64,000 nucleotides of DNA from Chitinophaga filiformis (GCF_021646545.1 NZ_JAKIRP010000001.1:248001-312000), one strand, 5' to 3'. Shown: positions 8,596-17,460, counted from the first letter of the stretch. Notes: generated from the letters alone by a model not told the origin. A program made the numbers and translations.

Positions 8596-9132
8596 GGGAG
8601 TGGCTTAACACAACTTATCGCTATAATACGCTATTTTTTTAAGAGAAAATGGCGTTTGCATTTAGAATTTAAAATAAGACGTATGTTGCACACCATAGTG
8701 AAACATGGCTATTGATAACGCTAGCTCCTTGTCGCAGCCAAGCTAAATGACGACCGGAAACCTTGACATCATACTTCAATAAATGAACAATTTAGCGGGA
8801 ATATTTAAAGGGTCAGCCGTTATGGGGAACTGACACATGTCAGCTGGCTATGTACTTCAAGTGTAAAAGACAGAAGGCTAAGGTCCCTCAGATACTTAAA
8901 GAATAGGTGAATATGAATGGCCGTATGAAAAGAAGAGCGCAGGTAGCATTGAACAAACTGACCCTTTCAGCGCGCTCAAAAAGAGAGTCGAAGAGATTTG
9001 CCCAAGCCTTTGCCAAACCAATGGCATTGATTTTCAACACATACAACCGTCAGTTGCTAAAAAACAACCACAAGTGGCATAATTACAACTATGAGGAGCG
9101 GCCGTTTTGCTGATTGTGGGAATGAAGCAGAA
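8596..9132. other. Long intergenic stretch without a supportable gene
   Basis: Reading frames here are short and lack family signals. A 68-codon plus-strand frame at 8907-9113 is very basic and ends within the next promoter region. A small inverted repeat CTGAC/GTCAG with a four-base loop lies at 8830-8843. Confidence 0.4.
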
Positions 9133-9140
9133 TATCTTTG
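9133..9140 (+). promoter_or_regulatory. Candidate -7 element of the HTH-pentapeptide/ABC operon
   Basis: TATCTTTG matches TAnnTTTG exactly and lies 36 bases before the start codon. A TTTTG at 9105-9109 is the nearest -33 candidate, with a 23-base spacing that is slightly long. Confidence 0.5.
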
Positions 9141-9176
9141 TAGCGTCAAAAAAATAAAACCAAAAAAACAGCAGAT

Positions 9177-10109
9177 ATGGATACGAAGATAATCGGCAGC
9201 AAAATCGCCCACGCAAGAAAAAAGGTAAATATGTCTCAGGCGCAACTAGCTCAACTGCTATTTGTTAGCCCTCAGGCAGTTGGCAAATGGGAACGCGGAG
9301 AATCAATCCCGGACATTATTACATTTAACCGGCTGGCGGAAATCTCAGGTGTTGACCTGAATTATTTTTCGGAAAACTTCCCTTCCGCAGATACTGAAAC
9401 CTTTAAAGCGCCCACCGGCAACCCTGAACAAACAGAACAGGAAATCAGCGACTTATCTCTTCCGGCAGAGCAACCACTAGTGACGAACTTCAGCGGAAGC
9501 GACCTGTCAAAGAGCGATTTCGCAGGCGTCACTGCACATAAAATGAAATTTAACGGGAGTGCATTACGTGGCTCTGACTTTTCCGCTGCGGATTTAACCG
9601 GCAGCTCGTTTCTGGCCAGCGATATAAGTGAAGCCAAGTTCGACGGAACGAATCTGACAGATTGCGTACTGTCTGCCGTTAACGTTACGGATGCAAGTTT
9701 CAATAAGACGGTTCTTATACGCACCGAATTCAGCGCATCGGAGATGATCCGCACAAAATTCACCGACACAAAACTTATCGACACTAAGCTGACCAAGAGC
9801 GATCTTAGAAAAACAATCTTTGAAAACTGTGTCTTTAATGGCGTGGACTTTAATTATTCCGATCTGCGGGAGCTTTGCCTTGACCGACAGACCTTTATTG
9901 GTGTGAAATTCCACAACGCGGCACTGAACGAAGCTACATTTAATGGCGCCACACTCAAAAATGTGTCCTTCCGTTCCACATTTGCTTTGACTAACAAATA
10001 TTACCGCGCTATCAAAACCATCCACTTTGACGGTGCGATGATGGATAAACTGACCTACGCTTCACTCAAAGGCATGGGGGCCGATTTATCGAAGGTTACA
10101 ATCATCTAA
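9177..10109 (+). CDS. XRE-type HTH protein fused to pentapeptide repeats
   Basis: Residues 1-60 form a Cro/C1-type helix-turn-helix (IGSKIAHARKKVNMSQAQLAQLLFVSPQAVGKWERGESIPDI). After a Glu/Pro-rich linker, residues about 103-290 are pentapeptide repeats with Leu/Phe every fifth position (SGSDLSKSDF, GSALRGSDFSAADLTGSSFLASDI, EATFNGATLKNVSF). Repeats of this type fold into a right-handed quadrilateral helix; in Qnr and MfpA they mimic DNA and bind gyrase. Here they may act as a ligand- or partner-binding module of a regulator. The gene starts an operon: the ABC ATPase begins 13 bases after the stop. It probably regulates or assists that exporter, which is inference from context. Confidence 0.85.
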   Translation: MDTKIIGSKIAHARKKVNMSQAQLAQLLFVSPQAVGKWERGESIPDIITFNRLAEISGVDLNYFSENFPSADTETFKAPTGNPEQTEQEISDLSLPAEQPLVTNFSGSDLSKSDFAGVTAHKMKFNGSALRGSDFSAADLTGSSFLASDISEAKFDGTNLTDCVLSAVNVTDASFNKTVLIRTEFSASEMIRTKFTDTKLIDTKLTKSDLRKTIFENCVFNGVDFNYSDLRELCLDRQTFIGVKFHNAALNEATFNGATLKNVSFRSTFALTNKYYRAIKTIHFDGAMMDKLTYASLKGMGADLSKVTII

Positions 10110-10122
10110 AGAAAAAATCTCT

Positions 10123-10881
10123 ATGAAAAATACCGCAATTCAAGTGATAGGACTGCAAAAGTCCTACAGGCAGCTTCATGTCCTGAAGGGAGTACATTTC
10201 GAGGTCGAAAAGGGCAGCATTTTTGCCCTACTCGGTCCCAACGGCTCCGGCAAGACAACGATCGTTAAAATCCTTACCACGCTACTCAAACAAGATAAAG
10301 GAAATGCTATTGTAAACGGATTTGACGTCGCGTCAAGCCCCAACAGCGTACGCCAGTCGATCAGCCTGACCGGGCAATTCGCTGCGGTGGACGAGATTCT
10401 GACAGGACGGGAAAATCTTGTTATGATAGCCAGACTGTGGCATCTGGACAATCCACATCAGGTTGCAGACGATTTGCTTAAACGTTTAGATCTGACTGAT
10501 GCTGCAGACCGCCGCGCTTCCACTTATTCAGGAGGCATGCGCCGCCGGCTCGATATTGCCATGAGCCTCGTTGGAAAATCGCCGATCATTTTTCTTGACG
10601 AGCCCACTACAGGACTTGATCCAGAGGCGCGTATTGAGGTTTGGAAGATGGTTAAAGAACTGGCTGATAATGGCACGACAGTCTTTCTGACCACTCAGTA
10701 CCTGGAAGAGGCTGAACAACTCGCAGACAGGATTGCCATCCTTCATGAGGGCAGGATTATCGTGAGCGGTACGCTGGCAGAACTGAAGCAGTTGTTCCCG
10801 CCTGCAAAAGTCGAATACATTGAAAAACAACCGACGTTAGAGGAGATATTCCTTGCAATTGTTGGAAAAAAAGAAAAGTAA
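10123..10881 (+). CDS. ABC transporter ATP-binding protein, DrrA-like
   Basis: The 252-residue ATPase has Walker A GPNGSGKTT (about residue 40), the signature STYSGGMRRRLD, Walker B PIIFLDEPTTGLDP and the H-loop-region sequence TVFLTTQYLEEAEQLADR. The C-terminal EYIEKQPTLEEIFLAIVGK tail is typical of the DrrA/daunorubicin-resistance subfamily, which energises export of drugs or lipids. The permease gene starts one base after its stop codon, so the two form one transporter. The substrate is unknown. Confidence 0.92.
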   Translation: MKNTAIQVIGLQKSYRQLHVLKGVHFEVEKGSIFALLGPNGSGKTTIVKILTTLLKQDKGNAIVNGFDVASSPNSVRQSISLTGQFAAVDEILTGRENLVMIARLWHLDNPHQVADDLLKRLDLTDAADRRASTYSGGMRRRLDIAMSLVGKSPIIFLDEPTTGLDPEARIEVWKMVKELADNGTTVFLTTQYLEEAEQLADRIAILHEGRIIVSGTLAELKQLFPPAKVEYIEKQPTLEEIFLAIVGKKEK

Positions 10882-10882
10882 C

Positions 10883-11650
10883 ATGAAAACCATAACGAAC
10901 TATTTTTTTCTGGACATGAGTGTTATGCTTGGACGTTCCATGCGCCATGTCTTCCGTAGCATGGACACCATCATTACCGTTACCATCATGCCCATTGCGA
11001 TGATGCTGTTGTTTGTCTATGTTTTAGGTGGCGCCATTCAAAGCGGCTCGGACAACTATGTGAATTACCTATTGCCTGGTATATTGCTGATTGCTGTTGC
11101 AAACAGTGTGGGCTATGTATCTTTCCGTCTGTTTACCGATGTGCAACGGGGAATATTTGAGCGCTTTCACTCCATGCCGGTGGCTCGTTCTGCCGCATTA
11201 TGGGGACATGTACTGACCTCATTGGTATCTAATGCAATCTCTATTTTCGTAATCATTATCGTGGCACTCATTATGGGTTTCCGCTCTTCAGCCGGAGTTT
11301 TTTCATGGCTGGCTGTGGGCGGTATACTCGCAATGTTTACGTTGGCCCTGACATGGATTGCCGCGATTGCAGGATTGTCGGCAAAAACAGTGGATGGCGC
11401 AAGTGCTATAGCCTATCCAATCCACTTTCTGCCGCTAATCAGTTCAGCATTCGTGCCAACTAAAACGATGCCGCCGGCCGTTCGCGCCTTCGCAGAAAAT
11501 CAGCCGCTTACCGCGATCGTTGAAGCTATCCGTGCGCTACTTTCCAATCAGCCGGTAGGTAATGAAATATGGGTTGCCCTTGCATGGTGTGTAGGAATTA
11601 TGCTCATGGCTTATGGCCTTGCAATGAGAGTGTATAAAAAACAGGGCTAA
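10883..11650 (+). CDS. ABC-2 type permease, DrrB-like
   Basis: A longer frame overlaps the ATPase gene, but the ATG at 10883, one base after that gene's TAA, gives MKTITNYFFLDMSVMLGRSMRHVF, the usual family start (255 residues). About six hydrophobic segments follow an N-terminal amphipathic helix. The conserved VQRGIFERFHSMPVARSAALWGHV loop and the C-terminal ENQPLTAIVEAIRALL segment mark the ABC-2/DrrB permeases. With the preceding ATPase it would form a homodimeric export pump in the inner membrane. A strong hairpin terminator follows. Confidence 0.92.
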   Translation: MKTITNYFFLDMSVMLGRSMRHVFRSMDTIITVTIMPIAMMLLFVYVLGGAIQSGSDNYVNYLLPGILLIAVANSVGYVSFRLFTDVQRGIFERFHSMPVARSAALWGHVLTSLVSNAISIFVIIIVALIMGFRSSAGVFSWLAVGGILAMFTLALTWIAAIAGLSAKTVDGASAIAYPIHFLPLISSAFVPTKTMPPAVRAFAENQPLTAIVEAIRALLSNQPVGNEIWVALAWCVGIMLMAYGLAMRVYKKQG

Positions 11651-11663
11651 AGACGAATTGCAA

Positions 11664-11705
11664 AATAATAGCGGCCCTCTTTAACGAGAGCCGCTATTAT
11701 GTTTT
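11664..11705. terminator. Bidirectional terminator between convergent genes
   Basis: ATAATAGCGG pairs with CCGCTATTAT, with additional CTCT/GAGA pairing inside. A-rich sequence precedes it and T-rich sequence follows, so it can serve both the exporter operon and the convergent minus-strand gene. Confidence 0.75.
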
Positions 11706-11724
11706 GATCAAGCCACTGAAGCAA

Positions 11725-13449
11725 CTACTTCACTGAAATCTTCCCTACCGCTATTCTCGTTTTTGCCAATGCCCTGTTTGTTCTTCCCACCAAATACATA
11801 TCGTTACCGATCACTGAACCTAACCGCGGCATGGCAGTTGGTAACTCAACATTGCTAAACAGTTTTTTGCGGCTTACCTTACCAGTAACTTCATCTACAT
11901 CAAGCATAAAGCAATCCGATCTGTCAAGTCGGCCAATTCCTTTTATTTTCTGACCAGCCTGTGTTACCTCAGCGTTCTTCGGATTATCATTAAATATGAT
12001 CTTAATGTTGCTTCCCACCTTCATAGCGCCAAAACCGGCATAGAACGGCATATTAAATTCCTCGAACAAGCTTCCCGCGGGAAGAAAAGAGGCAGCAACA
12101 GTGCCGGATTGTTGTGCTGTTTTGTACAACTCTTTCTGGAACTTTGGTAGTACGTCCAACCAGGAAACGTCTCCTTTGGCATCTATCTTACACATCAGTA
12201 GATCTCCGTACTCATAAACAGAGTAGGTAGAAGTCGTCCAACGGCCAGGTATATTACTGGAACCCGCGGTGTAGGTACTGTTAGTAAATGAATAATTTTC
12301 GCGTGATTCGGCAAGAATAACCAGACCACCATCCGACGTATAAAAGATCCTGCTGAATTGCATGTACTTAGAAAAGCCTTCGCCTTCCTTCTTCATTTTT
12401 TCCAGCTCTTCTTTGGTTGCTTTATCTTCTTTGTCATCATCTTTATCACCATTGTCGTTGACATCAGCCTGCGCTGTAGATAACAGCGAGTTATTGATTT
12501 GCTTATTGCTGGTGGAAACTACTTTTCCACTGGCAATATCAAGCCGTTGCACTAGCAATCCATCAATTGAACCCCTCTTTTTATTACTATAGAAGGCCGC
12601 TAATATTAAATTTTCGTTCCCTTCCTGTAAGATCCTGGTGCTGCTCAGCCATTTATCGTTGATACTGGTGTTAATCTCCGACTCCTGCTTACCCTTTTCG
12701 TTATACACGCGAATATTGTAATGATCAAAATCAAGGAACTTCTCTTTCTTCGCTTTGCCCTCGGCATATTCATATACACGCCCGACCAGTATCACTTTAT
12801 GGTTGATTGTATATATCAGGTCTTCAAGCCGGAACTTCTTCGACTCAAATTCATTTGAGATGGTAATCAGCTTACCCGATGGCTTCAGATCAATATCCAA
12901 CTCCTGTACTTTATATTCATTCCGTTCCTTTCCTTCTACACTGCTCACAATAACCATCTTCGTACTGTCAGCATTATAGGTAAGCCTGATGTTCGTAACA
13001 TCGTTCTTATTCTCCTGTTGCAGCGAGGTTATCTGCTCCCAGGTTCCTGCCAGTTCTCCGGAGCTTTTATCCACCTTTGCTGCGAAGATAGCCAGTTGCT
13101 TATCTCCCTTGCTATAATCAGATGAAAAGATGAACAGATCATCTCCACAGGAAAAGAACTGAACAAAGTTCCGGCCTTTAAGTTCTTTCTTGAAATCATG
13201 CCGGTACACCTCTGCCAAACTCGTATTCACTTTTAATAGTGTGGCTGCTTCACCGGCCACATGTAACGCCTTTCCAGCCAGATGATTCTCTTCAAGATAC
13301 GCACCGGTTTTGTCTGCGAACACCACCTTTAAATCTGTTGAGCCTTTGCGAAGTTTGAATTCTTCCCCCCATTTGACAGCAGCCCGGTCCTGGGCAAAAC
13401 CGGAAATGCTGATTACTGATGAAATTAAAAAGAGATAAATAGGTTTCAT
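11725..13449 (-). CDS. Exported hypothetical protein
   Basis: The 574-residue protein has a signal peptide (MKPIYLFLISSVISISGFAQ) and is probably periplasmic or surface-exposed. It is not recognised. The mature part alternates beta-strand-like blocks with short turns, such as FSCGDDLFIFSSDYSKGDKQLAIFAAKVD and TSDGGLVILAESREN. This resembles a repeated-blade beta-propeller. An acidic low-complexity insert (DVNDNGDKDDDKEDKATKEELEKMKKEGEG, about residues 328-357) interrupts it. It stands alone, converging on the ABC exporter operon. Confidence 0.7.
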   Translation of the reverse strand: MKPIYLFLISSVISISGFAQDRAAVKWGEEFKLRKGSTDLKVVFADKTGAYLEENHLAGKALHVAGEAATLLKVNTSLAEVYRHDFKKELKGRNFVQFFSCGDDLFIFSSDYSKGDKQLAIFAAKVDKSSGELAGTWEQITSLQQENKNDVTNIRLTYNADSTKMVIVSSVEGKERNEYKVQELDIDLKPSGKLITISNEFESKKFRLEDLIYTINHKVILVGRVYEYAEGKAKKEKFLDFDHYNIRVYNEKGKQESEINTSINDKWLSSTRILQEGNENLILAAFYSNKKRGSIDGLLVQRLDIASGKVVSTSNKQINNSLLSTAQADVNDNGDKDDDKEDKATKEELEKMKKEGEGFSKYMQFSRIFYTSDGGLVILAESRENYSFTNSTYTAGSSNIPGRWTTSTYSVYEYGDLLMCKIDAKGDVSWLDVLPKFQKELYKTAQQSGTVAASFLPAGSLFEEFNMPFYAGFGAMKVGSNIKIIFNDNPKNAEVTQAGQKIKGIGRLDRSDCFMLDVDEVTGKVSRKKLFSNVELPTAMPRLGSVIGNDMYLVGRTNRALAKTRIAVGKISVK

Positions 13450-13530
13450 GTACTAATTAATAGATTACAAAGCAATAATATGATAATATTTCATGTATAT
13501 TTGTTTGTTTCTTAATTATTAAATACATTA

Positions 13531-13647
13531 TTCAATAAAGTCGACCCAAAAGCCCAAAAGGTCGCCAATGAAGAATACCTGCTATCCGCCGCCAACAACC
13601 TGATTCATGGCCCGCAGATAACGGTGCCAGATGCTCGTTCCTGACTT
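13531..13647 (+). pseudogene. Possible 3' remnant of a lost gene
   Basis: A start-less frame reads FNKVDPKAQKVANEEYLL followed by SAANNLIHGPQITVPDARS and a stop. The residue composition looks coding, but no start codon or promoter belongs to it and the family is not recognised. It lies in a 345-base stretch with no other gene. Confidence 0.25.
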
Positions 13648-13729
13648 CCATCACTCTATAGCAATATTAAGTTTAAGGAAGTGTCAATAAAAGACAATAC
13701 TCCTTTTTTACCCGATACTGTTATTGTCT

Positions 13730-13782
13730 AAAGCTGAAGTGCCCGCAAAAAGTATCTGGCTTTTTGCGGGCACTTCAGCTTT
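13730..13782 (-). terminator. Long perfect hairpin terminator
   Basis: A perfect 23-base inverted repeat (13730-13752 and 13760-13782) with a seven-base loop lies 13 bases after the stop of the GH71/99-like gene on the minus strand and ends in TTT. The stem includes GCCCGC/GCGGGC. Confidence 0.85.
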
Positions 13783-13794
13783 GAGGCTGGGCGA

Positions 13795-15921
13795 TTAATG
13801 CGCCACTACTAATTTCTGCGTCACACTGTTTCCCTGCTGCTCCACCTTCAGGAAATACAGCCCTGAATGCAGATCATCTACCGGTAAAATTGCCTTTCCT
13901 CCTTCAATATTGATCATCCGCTGACTAACAGCCGTCCCATTTACATTGAGTACAGTCACCAGGCCATTCCCTTTCCATCCATTTCTGAATTTCAGGATGG
14001 CTGTATTAACAGCAGGTTGTGGATATACCTGCAACGAACCGGATAACTTACTTTCATCCACCGGCATTGGGGCATCATATGCGGCTACCCCAGCCATTTT
14101 CAGCGGACTGTTTACATTGATAGTATCACTGATGATAATATCTTCTATATACGTTTTAAAGTTACCGGTTTCCACTCCGTGGTCGTAAGCGATCATGATG
14201 CGATCAATAGTCTTTCCATTCAGCCAGTTACCAATATTGCAGAAGATGCGACGCCAGCTGTTCGCAACACCATGACCGGCGCCGGGATGCATGGAAGTTC
14301 CATTCTGGTCTGTAGCACCTATATCGCGCAACGTAGTACCGTCGGTCATTACCAGGTCTACCGTTACATAACGGGAAAGATTGTTGGTAGGGTAGGTCCA
14401 GAAGCTCAATTTGGTAGCAGCATTCACCGGGATGTTCACATCAAATGCCCGGAAGTAGTAGAAAGAGCTGCTGGCAGAATTGTCTGTACCACTTACCCGA
14501 ATGGATGAAGGGCCGGTGTGACTGGTCTCACCACTTACCACACCACACAAAGGAGCGCTGACATTCTGCGGAACAGAGCTCGGATCGGCGCTGTTGGTCC
14601 AGCTTAACATAGCGTCATATCCGGCCTCAACGCTGGTACGGAACCAGAGGGGCGCCACAGCATAAGGAATCGGCACATTGGTGGTCAGCGGCTGCGTGCC
14701 TTTCAGTACCTGTGTGGCCCTGCCGGTAAGGCGCAGATAGAAGTCAGACCCGATGTAAGTGCCATCTGCACTACTGGTCAGGAAGTATTGATTATTGGGC
14801 ACGGCAAAATAGCTGTCAGCCATTTTCATGATATTGGTGCCTTCATCATATTCGTCGAACATGGCGATATAAGCCGTGTTCATTCCCAGATTCTTAATAT
14901 TGTACAGCTGACGCCAGAAGAACTCTCCCTTATTACGGGGAATTTCGTTTACCGGTCCGCCGTTCCAGTTACTCCAGGCAAAACCGGAAAAGATGACCGG
15001 TTGATAGTCAATACCGTGCGAATTACAATAAGCCAGGTCAGGCACAAGCTGGTTATTCTTGAAATTATCCGCACCTGCAAGGTCCTTGAAACGGCCTACT
15101 GACCATGGAGAGATCATATCAAATGCATCATATACCGCACTATAACCGGCATAGGAATCATCCGTACCATTGCGCCAGTGAGTAGGCACGCCTCCGATTA
15201 CGTAATAACCTTTCGCTTTTAACCAGTTGATAATGGCCAGACTATTGCCGGGCGAGTTCGTACGGCCGGTAAGGCCAAAGCCCCAGATACAGATCACCGG
15301 TTTGCCATCCTGGTGGGCATAATAGGGTGAATTTACCACTTGCAGGTCATTTTCTATATGCAGCCAGTCACTCTTAAAATAAGCAGTGTCATCGGCGCTC
15401 ATATCGTACATGATGTAGAAAATGCGCTGGTATTTTTCGGCCGCGCGACGCAGGCGGGTGGTTACGCTATCGCGGTTGGTACGGAACACACCGTCCCGGG
15501 TCTCACCCAGGAAACGTTGCAGGGCTGCACCGTCAATACCATTATCCTGCATCCATTTGAAATGGCGGTCAATCACCTCCGGAAACCAGGACGAGAATAA
15601 CTTCGAAGGCTGTCCGTTATTCAGGTTGCCGAGGTTAGTCTGAAACAGCTGGCCGGATCCGTATTCGGTAACATCAGGATATGCCTCAAAGGTGATAGCT
15701 CCGGGAGCAGGTGAGCCGTTGTTGGTCTGGTACTGTCCGGCCGACCAATGTCGCCAGCGGGCCACTGGCGAGCCATCTCCAAAGGCGTTAAACCAGGCCT
15801 GGTAACCGCAGATCACCTTGCCTGTAACAGATTGGGCGGCAGGCGCCACCTGGGCTGACAAAAATAAAGGGCTGCAGCATGGCGCTGCTATCAACAGGAT
15901 GTGTAACAATATTTTCCGCAT
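13795..15921 (-). CDS. Secreted GH71/99-like glycoside hydrolase with T9SS sorting domain
   Basis: The 708-residue protein has a signal peptide (to about residue 23). The catalytic-type domain (about 35-370) starts KVICGYQAWFNAFGDGSPVARWRHW and contains WFPEVIDRHFKWMQDNGIDGAALQRF, KPVICIWGFGLTGR, and TAYIAMFDEYDEGTNIMK. These are landmarks of the GH71/GH99-like (beta/alpha)8 proteins seen in Bacteroidota. A beta-rich region that may bind carbohydrate follows (about 440-610). The last 75 residues (LQVYPQPAVNTAILKF to LHSGLYFLKVEQQGNSVTQKLVV) form a type IX secretion C-terminal sorting domain, so it is exported across the outer membrane. Substrate is probably an alpha-glucan or alpha-mannan, by family analogy only. 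It ends in a strong terminator. Confidence 0.85.
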   Translation of the reverse strand: MRKILLHILLIAAPCCSPLFLSAQVAPAAQSVTGKVICGYQAWFNAFGDGSPVARWRHWSAGQYQTNNGSPAPGAITFEAYPDVTEYGSGQLFQTNLGNLNNGQPSKLFSSWFPEVIDRHFKWMQDNGIDGAALQRFLGETRDGVFRTNRDSVTTRLRRAAEKYQRIFYIMYDMSADDTAYFKSDWLHIENDLQVVNSPYYAHQDGKPVICIWGFGLTGRTNSPGNSLAIINWLKAKGYYVIGGVPTHWRNGTDDSYAGYSAVYDAFDMISPWSVGRFKDLAGADNFKNNQLVPDLAYCNSHGIDYQPVIFSGFAWSNWNGGPVNEIPRNKGEFFWRQLYNIKNLGMNTAYIAMFDEYDEGTNIMKMADSYFAVPNNQYFLTSSADGTYIGSDFYLRLTGRATQVLKGTQPLTTNVPIPYAVAPLWFRTSVEAGYDAMLSWTNSADPSSVPQNVSAPLCGVVSGETSHTGPSSIRVSGTDNSASSSFYYFRAFDVNIPVNAATKLSFWTYPTNNLSRYVTVDLVMTDGTTLRDIGATDQNGTSMHPGAGHGVANSWRRIFCNIGNWLNGKTIDRIMIAYDHGVETGNFKTYIEDIIISDTINVNSPLKMAGVAAYDAPMPVDESKLSGSLQVYPQPAVNTAILKFRNGWKGNGLVTVLNVNGTAVSQRMINIEGGKAILPVDDLHSGLYFLKVEQQGNSVTQKLVVAH

Positions 15922-16020
15922 ATACGTGGAATTTGGTTCGCTGCAATTTAATAGTGAGGCTCTTAATAAAGCGATTAATAATCCGCTTAATAAAAGAGTG
16001 ATATTAAAAATAATTTTCTA

Positions 16021-16040
16021 AAACGAATGAATATTCGTTT
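16021..16040. promoter_or_regulatory. Palindromic TetR operator O1
   Basis: AAACGAAT and ATTCGTTT form a perfect 8-base inverted repeat with a four-base spacer. It lies directly upstream of the -7 element of the tetR-like gene. A near copy lies at 16653-16672 before the VOC gene. Confidence 0.7.
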
Positions 16041-16047
16041 ATATTTG
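16040..16047 (+). promoter_or_regulatory. -7 element of the tetR-like gene
   Basis: TATATTTG matches TAnnTTTG exactly and ends four bases before the ATG at 16052. Transcription would start at or very near the start codon, giving a leaderless or nearly leaderless mRNA. The operator ends on the first base of this element, so a bound repressor would block it. Confidence 0.6.
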
Positions 16048-16051
16048 CGCC

Positions 16052-16636
16052 ATGAGAGTGAAAGATGAAAATAAGGAGCTGACCATCCGGGAAAAAGCGA
16101 TCGAGATGATTGTAAAGGAAGGATTTGATGGTCTCAGCATGCAGAAATTGGCCAAAGAAGCAAATATTTCTGCCTCAACTATTTACATTTATTTCAAAAA
16201 CCGGGAGGACTTGCTAAATCAGCTTTATTTAAGTGTCCGGGAGAAATTTGAAAGGGATGCCCTGACCAATTTTTCCCCCGATATGCCATTTGAAGACGGA
16301 CTATGGTTACAATGGAAGAACCGTTTCAAAAATATCTGCCAGAATCCCCTGGAATACCAGTTCTCCGAACAATTCCGTAACTCTCCGCTTATTAATCACA
16401 AAGACATCAAACCAAGTGTTTTCAGAAAAGTTATGCACGACTTTGTTGACAATGCGGTTAAGAAAGGAGAGCTTGTAGATATACCGGCTGAGCACTACTG
16501 GGCTATTGCATATGGACCGTTTTACACCCTGGTAAAGTTTCATCTTGAAAGCACCATGGCAGGTAAACCCTTTACCCTGACTGAGCAGAAGCTGAAACAG
16601 CTGTTCAGATTAGTGATAAAATCCCTGCACCCTTAA
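16052..16636 (+). CDS. TetR/AcrR-family transcriptional regulator
   Basis: The 194-residue protein has an N-terminal TetR helix-turn-helix (TIREKAIEMIVKEGFDGLSMQKLAKEANISASTIYIYFKNREDLLNQLY, about 11-58) and a helical ligand domain. A palindrome overlaps its own promoter, and a near-identical one precedes the VOC gene 61 bases downstream. It therefore probably represses both itself and that gene. The inducing ligand is unknown. Confidence 0.92.
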   Translation: MRVKDENKELTIREKAIEMIVKEGFDGLSMQKLAKEANISASTIYIYFKNREDLLNQLYLSVREKFERDALTNFSPDMPFEDGLWLQWKNRFKNICQNPLEYQFSEQFRNSPLINHKDIKPSVFRKVMHDFVDNAVKKGELVDIPAEHYWAIAYGPFYTLVKFHLESTMAGKPFTLTEQKLKQLFRLVIKSLHP

Positions 16637-16652
16637 ATTTTTTTTGCCCTAT

Positions 16653-16672
16653 AAACGAACGAACATTCATTT
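16653..16672. promoter_or_regulatory. Second TetR-type operator O2
   Basis: AAACGAAC-GAAC-ATTCATTT is an imperfect copy of the palindrome at 16021-16040 and differs at three of 20 positions. It lies 25 bases before the start of the VOC gene. Confidence 0.6.
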
Positions 16673-16697
16673 ATTATTAATTATTAATTGTAGAAAA

Positions 16698-17066
16698 ATG
16701 ACGATTAACCACCTCAACTTACCGGTATCGGATGTAGCGGGAGCGATAACTTTTTTCGAATCCCATTTTGACTTCAAATGTCTTGAGACAAAAGGAGATA
16801 ACATGATTGCCGTATTGAGAAATCCGGCCAACTTTACCCTTGTGCTGATGTCTTCAAAGATGAACAGAAATGATAATACAGCCTATCCTGACGCCTTCCA
16901 TATTGGGTTTATACTCGAAAGTATTGAAAAAGTGAATGCTACTTTTTCACAGCTAAAAGCTGGCGGAGTACAAATTGAGCGGGAGCCTCAGAAAATAAGA
17001 GATAGTTTCGGCTTCTATTTTTATTTTGATGAGTTGTTTATTGAGGTTGCGCATTACTTAGATTGA
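16698..17066 (+). CDS. VOC-family (glyoxalase/bleomycin-resistance-like) protein
   Basis: The frame is open further upstream, but that part crosses the operator. The ATG at 16698 gives the family start MTINHLNLPVSDVAGAITFFESHF (122 residues). The protein has the paired beta-alpha-beta-beta-beta modules of the VOC superfamily, with metal-site candidates His5 and the final Glu in FDELFIEVAH. Such proteins are metal-dependent lyases, dioxygenases or drug-binding proteins. The nearby TetR operator suggests induction by a small molecule, possibly its substrate. Confidence 0.8.
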   Translation: MTINHLNLPVSDVAGAITFFESHFDFKCLETKGDNMIAVLRNPANFTLVLMSSKMNRNDNTAYPDAFHIGFILESIEKVNATFSQLKAGGVQIEREPQKIRDSFGFYFYFDELFIEVAHYLD

Positions 17067-17438
17067 TCATTGATCATGATTTTGCCCTATCCGCTTCGAA
17101 ATAACAGTCCTCAACCTGCCTGCGTTCTCATCACCCCAGTTGCCTAATGCAGCGATCACGGGGATCAGACTTCTACCAAACTCAGTTAAACTATATTCAA
17201 CCTTTGGCGGTGCCTGGGGATAAATGACCTTTGATATCAATTCATGCTCTTCCAGTTCATTCAGCTGAATATTGAGCACTCGTCTTGATGCATCAGGAAT
17301 TTTCCGCTGTAGTTCACTTGGGCGCCTGTGGCCTTCGTTTATGAACCACAACAGACGGATCTTCCACTTGCCGTATAACACTTCGGCAATGAGGTCAAGC
17401 CCGCAATTCAGGTTGGGAGAAATTTTCCTTTCGTACAT
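17067..17438 (-). CDS. HxlR-family transcriptional regulator
   Basis: The 123-residue protein is a typical HxlR winged-helix regulator: LDLIAEVLYGKWKIRLLWFINEGHRRPSELQRKIPDASRRVLNIQLNELEEHELISKVIYPQAPPKVEYSLTEFGRSL, with the conserved GKW and the wing VEYSLTEFG. Its stop abuts the stop of the convergent VOC gene. It diverges from a truncated SDR gene. HxlR regulators normally face the redox gene they control, and here that gene is broken. Confidence 0.92.
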   Translation of the reverse strand: MYERKISPNLNCGLDLIAEVLYGKWKIRLLWFINEGHRRPSELQRKIPDASRRVLNIQLNELEEHELISKVIYPQAPPKVEYSLTEFGRSLIPVIAALGNWGDENAGRLRTVISKRIGQNHDQ

Positions 17439-17460
17439 AGCAACAAATTTACACCCAATG

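Noticed and set aside
8907..9113. Plus-strand frame of 68 codons, very basic
   Set aside because: No promoter, no family signal, and its end overlaps the promoter region of the next operon. It could be a scrap of a gene but cannot be supported.
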